A stretch of DNA of 35,503 bases, taken from positions 1 through 35,503 of the forward strand of contig JAJZJV010000005.1 in NCBI GenBank assembly GCA_021809925.1. Direction: 5' to 3'. A model generated the notes under the pieces. That model had not been told where the DNA came from, searched no databases, and saw only the letters and a program-made list of their open reading frames with translations. The position numbers and the translations under genes are program-made. This stretch comes from Microcaldota archaeon. GTDB taxonomy: Archaea > Micrarchaeota > Micrarchaeia > Micrarchaeales > CABMGC01. This document shows, in pieces, positions 30,947 to 35,503 of the stretch; position 1 is the stretch's first letter; each line of letters begins with the position of its first letter.

Positions 30947-31504
30947 ATGAAACAGGAAAGAATAATAGCAGTAACTGGCACACCAGGATCTGGCAAGAGC
31001 ACAGTCGCAAGAATGCTCGCTGAAAAGATTGGAGCGGAGCTTGTCGGGGTGAACGAATTCATAAGGGAGAGGAAGCTTGCGACCAGATATGAAAAGGACG
31101 GAACCGCAATTGTCGGGATAAATCTTCTTGAAAGAGAGATAAATAAGGAGTTATTAAAAAGAAAGGGGAGGGTAGTTATAGAAGGGCATCTTCTTTGCGA
31201 GCTTAAGATAAGGAACTCCTGCATTATAATAGTTAGAGAGCACCTTCCAACAATCATAAGTAGGCTTAAGAAAAGAGGTTACTCTATTTCCAAGATACGG
31301 GATAATATCGTTTCTGAGGCCACAGACTACTGCGGCATAAATGCTAGCCTGAATTACGAGAGATCTATAGAGCTAATGAATGATGAAAGGTTTTTGGGCA
31401 CAGCAATCAGGTTCACGCAAAATAAACTAAAGCCGCGAAATAGGATAGATCTCCTTATAGAGCTTGAAAAAGTGATAAGTAAAGATCCAAGACTTGCACT
31501 CTGA
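30947..31504 (+). CDS. AK6/Fap7-like adenylate kinase family protein
   Basis: This 185-residue P-loop NMP kinase has the Walker A G-T-P-G-S-G-K-S-T-V at residues 11-20. V-N-E-F-I-R-E-R-K-L is the family's N-E-L-like segment. V-V-I-E-G-H-L follows, and R-L-K-K-R-G-Y-S-I-S-K-I is the lid, with the R-G-Y-S-x-x-K-I that marks the hCINAP/Fap7 group. In eukaryotes and archaea this ATPase assists late small-subunit (18S/16S) maturation with uS11. It follows the 30245 gene after six bases, so that unknown protein may be a partner (inference). The C-terminus is longer than in minimal homologues. Confidence 0.85.
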   Translation: MKQERIIAVTGTPGSGKSTVARMLAEKIGAELVGVNEFIRERKLATRYEKDGTAIVGINLLEREINKELLKRKGRVVIEGHLLCELKIRNSCIIIVREHLPTIISRLKKRGYSISKIRDNIVSEATDYCGINASLNYERSIELMNDERFLGTAIRFTQNKLKPRNRIDLLIELEKVISKDPRLAL

Positions 31505-31637
31505 TATTTCATCCGCTAAACAGCATGGTTTCCCTTATTCATTTAAATAATTAACGAAATGGTCCAAAGATAGTTACTAAAAAGAATGCTGTGAAAAGCG
31601 TTAATAATATTCATGTTGAGTAAGAACCAGATAGGAT

Positions 31638-32387
31638 ATGCAAAGTTTAGGAATAAGCAATGCGGACGTGACTCTCGATAGATACAAGTTGGTTTTCGGA
31701 GGGCGTGAGATAAAGCCTTCGATCAGAAGACTTGGGGAGATACAAGATGTGTTGCTTGACAATGTGATTAATTCCAGCAATAAAGACAATCCTATTTATT
31801 ATATGTATAGATCAAGCATCCGTTCAGAAGATGAGCAGATATTTGAAAAATCTGAGATAAGATATGATATAACTGTGCTAAACAGCACAAGGCTTGGAAG
31901 GGAGCTGAACAAGACCCTTGGGCATTTCCATCCGATTGTGCATGACGGCCTCTCGTATCCTGAGATATACGAAGTTTTGTCAGGAGAGGCCCTGTACATA
32001 CTTCAAAAGCAGGCGAAAGGATACTACATCGTTAAGATAATACATGCAAGGGCCGGGGAGAAGGTATTGATCCCGCCAAATTATGGGCATGTCACTGTTA
32101 ATCCGATAGATAAAGATCTTGTAATGGCTAATCTTGTTAGCAGCAGGTTCTCTTCGCTGTACGAGCCTGTTAGAGAGAAGAAAGGAATGGCAGTGTACAT
32201 CCTTGAGGACAGCTTCAAGGTAAATAGCAATTATGACTATGCAAATATAGAGATAGAGTTCTCGAAGAATAGGTTCAAATTACCTATAAAGAGAACTCTT
32301 TATGACGCATTCCTATCAAATCCTTACAAATTTGATTACCTGAACGAGCCAAAGATCATCGATGGCAAATTCAGGGAAGAGAGCTAG
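31638..32387 (+). CDS. pgiA: Glucose-6-phosphate isomerase, archaeal cupin type
   Basis: Interconverts glucose-6- and fructose-6-phosphate using a metal-bound cupin site, unrelated to the classical PGI. The 249-residue protein has the cupin-1 metal motif T-L-G-H-F-H-P (about 93-99) and then Y-P-E-I-Y-E-V-L-S-G-E-A-L-Y. The cupin-2 region carries the second histidine in P-P-N-Y-G-H-V-T-V-N. It is slightly longer than the common ~190-residue form at both ends. A TATA-like GTTAATAATATT about 30 bases before the ATG suggests a nearly leaderless transcript. Its stop overlaps the reverse-strand pilin fragment. Confidence 0.93.
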   Translation: MQSLGISNADVTLDRYKLVFGGREIKPSIRRLGEIQDVLLDNVINSSNKDNPIYYMYRSSIRSEDEQIFEKSEIRYDITVLNSTRLGRELNKTLGHFHPIVHDGLSYPEIYEVLSGEALYILQKQAKGYYIVKIIHARAGEKVLIPPNYGHVTVNPIDKDLVMANLVSSRFSSLYEPVREKKGMAVYILEDSFKVNSNYDYANIEIEFSKNRFKLPIKRTLYDAFLSNPYKFDYLNEPKIIDGKFREES

Positions 32388-32575
32388 GGCTTGGAATATC
32401 CATTAATCCATGTGGCTATATATCCAATGTTTATTGTGTTGCCATCATTATTGTCTCCTGAGTAATCATTTGCATTTCCATTCAGGAGCCACAGTTCTTT
32501 AGCTCTGGGGTTGATTTGGGCTATTGAAAGAAAGATGGTCTTTTCAACAGACGCAGAATCGCGGCAGAGATCTGA
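32384..32575 (-). pseudogene. C-terminal fragment of a LamG pilin
   Basis: Read on the minus strand, 63 codons to a TAG at 32384 include L-W-L-L-N-G-N-A-N-D-Y-S-G-D-N-N-D-G. This closely follows the C-terminus W-W-P-L-N-G-N-V-T-D-Y-S-G-N-N-N-G-G of the intact LamG pilin at 20856. Immediately upstream is a TAA (plus-strand 32576-32578) and no signal peptide or start, so only the end of a copy remains. It overlaps the pgiA stop by four bases, which makes it a decayed duplicate or a cassette scar. Confidence 0.75.
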
Positions 32576-32670
32576 TTAAGGATATGGCGAAGGAAAATTG
32601 TGGTAGGGGGCCGTGGATCTTGCAGACAAGATATTAATAGATTGGCAATAGACTATTGATGGGTGGTTTT

Positions 32671-33420
32671 TTGAGTGCGTTTGAGAAATCAGTTAGGAGG
32701 AATTTTGGAGGAGATCTCGTTGGCTTAATAAAAGATATTGATAGACGCGTGCTGATGCTTGATCTTGAGGGTGTTGTCGGACCTAAGCTCTCCGATCTTC
32801 CTCCAGGAAAGATGATAGCCAGGAAGTTGAGGGAATATGTGGCCAAAAGAATCAGCATAGAGGAAGAGGGAGGGGCCCTTGAGTCCGAGTTTCTCAGGCT
32901 TTCAAAAAAATATGGGACAGATGCACTATTATACGCTCTTCGTTGGGAATATGGAATAACGTATCAAGATGTAATAAAAGAAGTATATATGCCAGAGCTC
33001 AACAGGCTTGAACAATACTTAACTCCAGACAAGGAGCTCAGGGAGCTTCTCAAAAGAGCAAGGGATATTGGCAAGGAAATAGTTTTGCTTAGCAATAGCA
33101 ATTCTGCAGTTGTTGATGCGATGCTGAGCGGATTAGAGCTGAGCAGTTTGTTTGACAGCGTGATAACTGTTGAGATGTTTGATAAAAGATTGAGGCCTAA
33201 GCCTTACCCTGAAGCATACGATCTTGCTCTTGTGCATAGAGGACTGGCAGGTAGGTACGCGGATGCCCTATATGTTGATGATAGAAAAGATAATCTTCTC
33301 GCGCCACATGGGATGGGCATCAAAACAATACTTGTCAGTGCAGATAGTCAGAGTGAAAGATGGATCGACCACAGGGTTGATGATTTAACTTCACTGCTTA
33401 GGGTTGTAACCACCATATAA
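32671..33420 (+). CDS. HAD-superfamily hydrolase
   Basis: Counted from TTG this 249-residue HAD protein has motif I L-M-L-D-L-E-G-V-V (nucleophile D; the usual second Asp is Glu here). Motif II is L-L-S-N-S-N, the motif III lysine lies in R-P-K-P-Y-P-E-A-Y, and motif IV is Y-V-D-D-R-K-D-N. A helical cap lies between motifs I and II. Glu at the acid/base position is unusual for a phosphatase and may lower activity or shift specificity. The frame opens at 32656, but GGTG at 32662-32665 plus five bases puts the start at TTG 32671. Pyrimidine 5'-nucleotidase-like HADs share the fold; substrate unknown. Confidence 0.82.
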   Translation: MSAFEKSVRRNFGGDLVGLIKDIDRRVLMLDLEGVVGPKLSDLPPGKMIARKLREYVAKRISIEEEGGALESEFLRLSKKYGTDALLYALRWEYGITYQDVIKEVYMPELNRLEQYLTPDKELRELLKRARDIGKEIVLLSNSNSAVVDAMLSGLELSSLFDSVITVEMFDKRLRPKPYPEAYDLALVHRGLAGRYADALYVDDRKDNLLAPHGMGIKTILVSADSQSERWIDHRVDDLTSLLRVVTTI

Positions 33421-33425
33421 ATAAT

Positions 33426-33548
33426 ATGGATCTTAAAGCATGTATAGGTCTTATTGAAAAACACCCGATGCTGAAGTTTGATGATAATGAAGCATGCCGT
33501 AATTATGGCAAGATTGAAGACAACCTGAGAAATATTTTCAAGCTTTGA
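33426..33548 (+). CDS. Possible 40-residue small protein
   Basis: ATG 33426 opens a 40-codon frame ending in TGA, M-D-L-K-A-C-I-G-L-I-E-K-H-P, acidic and basic residues balanced and helical in appearance, with two cysteines (6 and 24). It sits five bases after the HAD gene stop on the same strand, where a co-transcribed small gene would be expected. No ribosome site or homologue is recognisable, so it may be chance. Confidence 0.3.
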   Translation: MDLKACIGLIEKHPMLKFDDNEACRNYGKIEDNLRNIFKL

Positions 33549-33669
33549 GAGAAAGGAAATATGAGCAAAATTCAGGTTTCTTGTTTATGGACGCTTCTCT
33601 AAGAATGTGTCTGATATTTAAGTAGATATGCAAAAATGTTGATAATGAATAGAGATTGTTGGTGTGTAT

Positions 33670-34227
33670 TTGTCGATTATTTTAGATGCTTTTGCCTTGG
33701 TAGCACTTATTGTGATAGTACTTGCATTTCTTGTATACAACAATCTGATACGGCTAAGGAACAATGTAACTAGAGCATGGTCAAATGTTGATGTGCTTCT
33801 TGAAAAGAGGCATGATCTTATATCGAATCTTATAGTCGTAGTAAAAGAGTACGAGCAATATGAGAAAACACTCTTATTGCAATTGACCAGGTTAAGGGAT
33901 TCCTGGAATGCAGTCAAAGACAATGGCGACATCTCCAGCAAGATCAAGACATCTAGTTCGATAAGTGGAAGCATGAAGACACTTTTTGCGGATGTTGAGA
34001 ATTATCCTGATTTGAAAGCAAATACCACTTTCGCTGAGCTGCAGAAAGCATTGGTTGAGGTTGAAAATGAGATAGCGGACAGCAGACAATTTTATAATGA
34101 TAGCATAAAGTTATATAATACAAACATAGAAGTTGTACCTTATAGCCTCTTTGCAAATGCGCTTCATTATACTCCAATGCCGTATTTTGGAGTTCTGGAA
34201 TCGGACAAAGGAAATGTTGCTTTATGA
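33670..34227 (+). CDS. lemA: LemA family membrane protein
   Basis: This 185-residue LemA-fold protein has an N-terminal membrane helix (residues about 5-24) followed by L-I-R-L-R-N-N-V-T-R-A-W-S-N-V-D-V-L-L-E-K-R-H-D-L-I. That is the LemA hallmark (N-x-x-x-x-A-W-x-x-V-D-V-x-L-x-x-R-x-D-L). Long helical coiled-coil segments and N-D-S-I-K-L-Y-N-T near 140-155 follow. GGTG at 33661-33664 plus five bases marks TTG 33670 as start, preferable to the GTG at 33664. Downstream lies a GIDE-domain membrane protein, a recurring LemA partner. Cellular role is poorly known. Confidence 0.9.
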   Translation: MSIILDAFALVALIVIVLAFLVYNNLIRLRNNVTRAWSNVDVLLEKRHDLISNLIVVVKEYEQYEKTLLLQLTRLRDSWNAVKDNGDISSKIKTSSSISGSMKTLFADVENYPDLKANTTFAELQKALVEVENEIADSRQFYNDSIKLYNTNIEVVPYSLFANALHYTPMPYFGVLESDKGNVAL

Positions 34228-34269
34228 TGATTGTGTTTTGGTTAGGAAGAGATACCTGGTGAATAGGGC

Positions 34270-35277
34270 ATGATTGGAGAATCGAGATACTTTAAATCCA
34301 TTGGAGTAAATTATTATGGGACTAGAAGTTCTTTTGTATCAGAAAATAATACACACGGCAGAAGAGGGAGGAGCATATTCGGTAAGGTTCCGATCGCATT
34401 CATACTCTTTGCTGTCTCGTTGGGCATCCTTGCATTCTTAGGAACCCCAAACAATGATTATGGTACTGTCTCACCGCCTATAATAGCCAATATATGGCCA
34501 TATGTTGCTGCAGATGCGCTAGTCTTTGGGGCACTTTTCATATTTGTAGGTTGGCTCGAATTCTCCCTCAATCAGTCAATCAGAGATATACCTACAATAA
34601 AGATCGATGCTGCTGCAGCAGGAGTAAATGAGATTGTAGCTATGTTCGTTCCGGAAAAAGAGGGTCTGCTGAGCCCGATATCGAAGCAGCAATGCATATT
34701 TTACAGTACGCTGTTGCAGAAGTATGTCAATGTGGGAAAGAATAGCGAGTGGCAGACATGTGGACAGATAACAAATGGAGCCCCTGCGTTATTGACAGAT
34801 GGTACGGGGTACCTTGCAATAAATCTTGACGAGGCAGATATGGATATAGATTGTACGAATTATTATCCACTTAATTCCAATGGCGAGGGACTGAAGACGA
34901 ATATGGATGAAGGAAAAAAGCTTCAAGACGGATTTGAAGGGCTGAACGCAGAGAAGAACTTCCCAATGCAAGGAGTAATGTTTAGCAAGAGCGGAGGAAG
35001 AGCATCCTTTCTTGAGGGTGCCCAGTTAAGAGTGCTTGAGTGGATTATACCTACAAACACAAATTACTTTGTCATGGGAAGGATTGGAGAGACTGTTGGC
35101 ACATTTAATGATAAGCAAGTAAAGAGAATAGAATATGATCAGGCAACAAAGTTATTGACAGTAAGAAGCCAAAGCAAGAAACAGATAGAAAGAGCTGACA
35201 CGTTTCTTTACCTCGTCTCTTTTGGCACAGGAGTCATCTTGTTTCTTTTGGGGCTTGCAATATTTGGCTTTGCATAA
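34270..35277 (+). CDS. GIDE-domain membrane protein, LemA partner
   Basis: This 335-residue protein has membrane helices at about 40-57, 77-98 and 313-334. The intervening domain resembles the GIDE/BAM domain of mitochondrial MUL1: I-R-D-I-P-T-I-K-I-D-A-A-A-A-G-V-N-E-I-V-A, then L-S-P-I-S-K-Q-Q-C-I-F-Y, then Y-V-N-V-G. There is no C-terminal RING finger, so it is not a ubiquitin ligase. The ATG follows GGTGAATAGGGC. It is separated from lemA by 42 bases. Prokaryotic GIDE-LemA pairs are linked in many genomes but their activity is unclear. Confidence 0.8.
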   Translation: MIGESRYFKSIGVNYYGTRSSFVSENNTHGRRGRSIFGKVPIAFILFAVSLGILAFLGTPNNDYGTVSPPIIANIWPYVAADALVFGALFIFVGWLEFSLNQSIRDIPTIKIDAAAAGVNEIVAMFVPEKEGLLSPISKQQCIFYSTLLQKYVNVGKNSEWQTCGQITNGAPALLTDGTGYLAINLDEADMDIDCTNYYPLNSNGEGLKTNMDEGKKLQDGFEGLNAEKNFPMQGVMFSKSGGRASFLEGAQLRVLEWIIPTNTNYFVMGRIGETVGTFNDKQVKRIEYDQATKLLTVRSQSKKQIERADTFLYLVSFGTGVILFLLGLAIFGFA

Positions 35278-35308
35278 GACATACATTCTCCACAATTGAG
35301 AGGTGAAT

Positions 35309-35348
35309 GTCGGCTGGCTGAGTTTCAACAGATTGCCACAGCCGATAT
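35309..35348. repeat. Ten-bp hairpin between GIDE gene and tRNA-Val
   Basis: ATGTCGGCTG (35309-35318) pairs with CAGCCGATAT (35339-35348), one G-U pair included, with a 20-base loop that itself contains CTG/CAG. It lies about 30 bases past the GIDE stop and could be a terminator or processing signal. Confidence 0.4.
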
Positions 35349-35380
35349 ATGATGTTTATTTATTATAGAGGTATTTAAAG

Positions 35381-35452
35381 TGGGCCCGCGGAGAATCGAA
35401 CTCCGGATCTTCACCGTGTGAAGGTGGCGTCTTACCACTCGACTACGAGCCC
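35381..35452 (-). tRNA. tRNA-Val(CAC)
   Basis: The 72-base tRNA has a GGGCTCG/CGGGCCC acceptor (one T-G pair) with A73 and D stem GTC/GAC around GAGTGGTAA. The anticodon stem is C-A-C-C/G-G-T-G around TTCACAC, giving anticodon CAC. The T arm is GGAG-TTCGATT-CTCC. The closing pair of the anticodon stem is a C/A mismatch, otherwise normal. No intron. Confidence 0.95.
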
Positions 35453-35503
35453 ATAGAATAAGGTTGTACTGAATTATACGTTGAAGTATTCTTTAAACTT
35501 GTT

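Noticed and set aside
1-35503. CRISPR array or prophage
   Set aside because: No regularly spaced direct repeats, cas genes, integrase or phage structural genes are visible.

Overview
The window is archaeal. It has a class II archaeal-type GlyRS, Nop5, RpoD/RpoN RNA polymerase subunits, the L18e-L13-S9 ribosomal block, a cupin-type glucose-6-phosphate isomerase, archaeal translin and TATA-box promoters. Small compact genes, pilin-like proteins with class III signal peptides (Q-S-A-M-E-Y followed by one hydrophobic helix) and a LamG pilin point to a DPANN lineage, most likely Micrarchaeota/ARMAN-like. That placement is inference from style, not from a phylogeny. Start sites follow a clear rule: a GGTG Shine-Dalgarno, five or six bases, then TTG, GTG or ATG. 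I used it to move several starts.

Layout. 1-1.5 kb: a type IV AbiE-like toxin-antitoxin pair in reversed order, with hairpin-rich flanking DNA. 1.7-4.06 kb: an AlkZ-like glycosylase-family protein, a small membrane protein and two long gaps, one with a conspicuous hairpin and one with possible gene debris. 4.06-8.9 kb: a tight four-gene operon, aspartate kinase, aspartate-semialdehyde dehydrogenase, carboxy(nor)spermidine dehydrogenase and carboxynorspermidine decarboxylase. This is a complete route from aspartate to the aminopropyl group of spermidine/norspermidine. 9-12 kb: a TauE/DUF1634 pair and an ABC-2 exporter. 12-20 kb: Tag glycosylase, a 2-hydroxyacid dehydrogenase beside a VOC/DUF1338-like protein, a pilin, and a GlyRS-Ogg1-translin operon. 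19.9-26.6 kb: Nop5, then the minus-strand citrate synthase-LamG pilin unit and the informational operon rpoD, tRNA-Leu(intron), rpl18e, rpl13, rps9, rpoN, a tRNA-Pro-like gene, rps2, ending in another pilin. 26.7-27.4 kb: an IS605/TnpB element with a large in-frame internal deletion. 27.4-35.5 kb: RNA phosphodiesterase, a MetRS-beta-like tRNA-binding protein, two P-loop kinases, a wHTH regulator with palindromic upstream DNA, archaeal PGI, a LamG-pilin fragment, a HAD phosphatase, a LemA-GIDE membrane pair and tRNA-Val(CAC).

How the genes fit together. Most of the window is translation and RNA processing (ribosomal proteins, tRNAs, GlyRS, Nop5, translin, thpR, AK6/Fap7-like kinase), base-excision repair (Tag, Ogg1, AlkZ-like) and cell surface (three intact pilin-like genes, one fragment, LemA-GIDE). 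The stand-out metabolic unit is the aspartate-to-polyamine operon. Secondary points of interest are the tRNA-like gene with an interrupted T arm, pilin genes appended to housekeeping operons, and the deleted TnpB whose end runs into the next reading frame.
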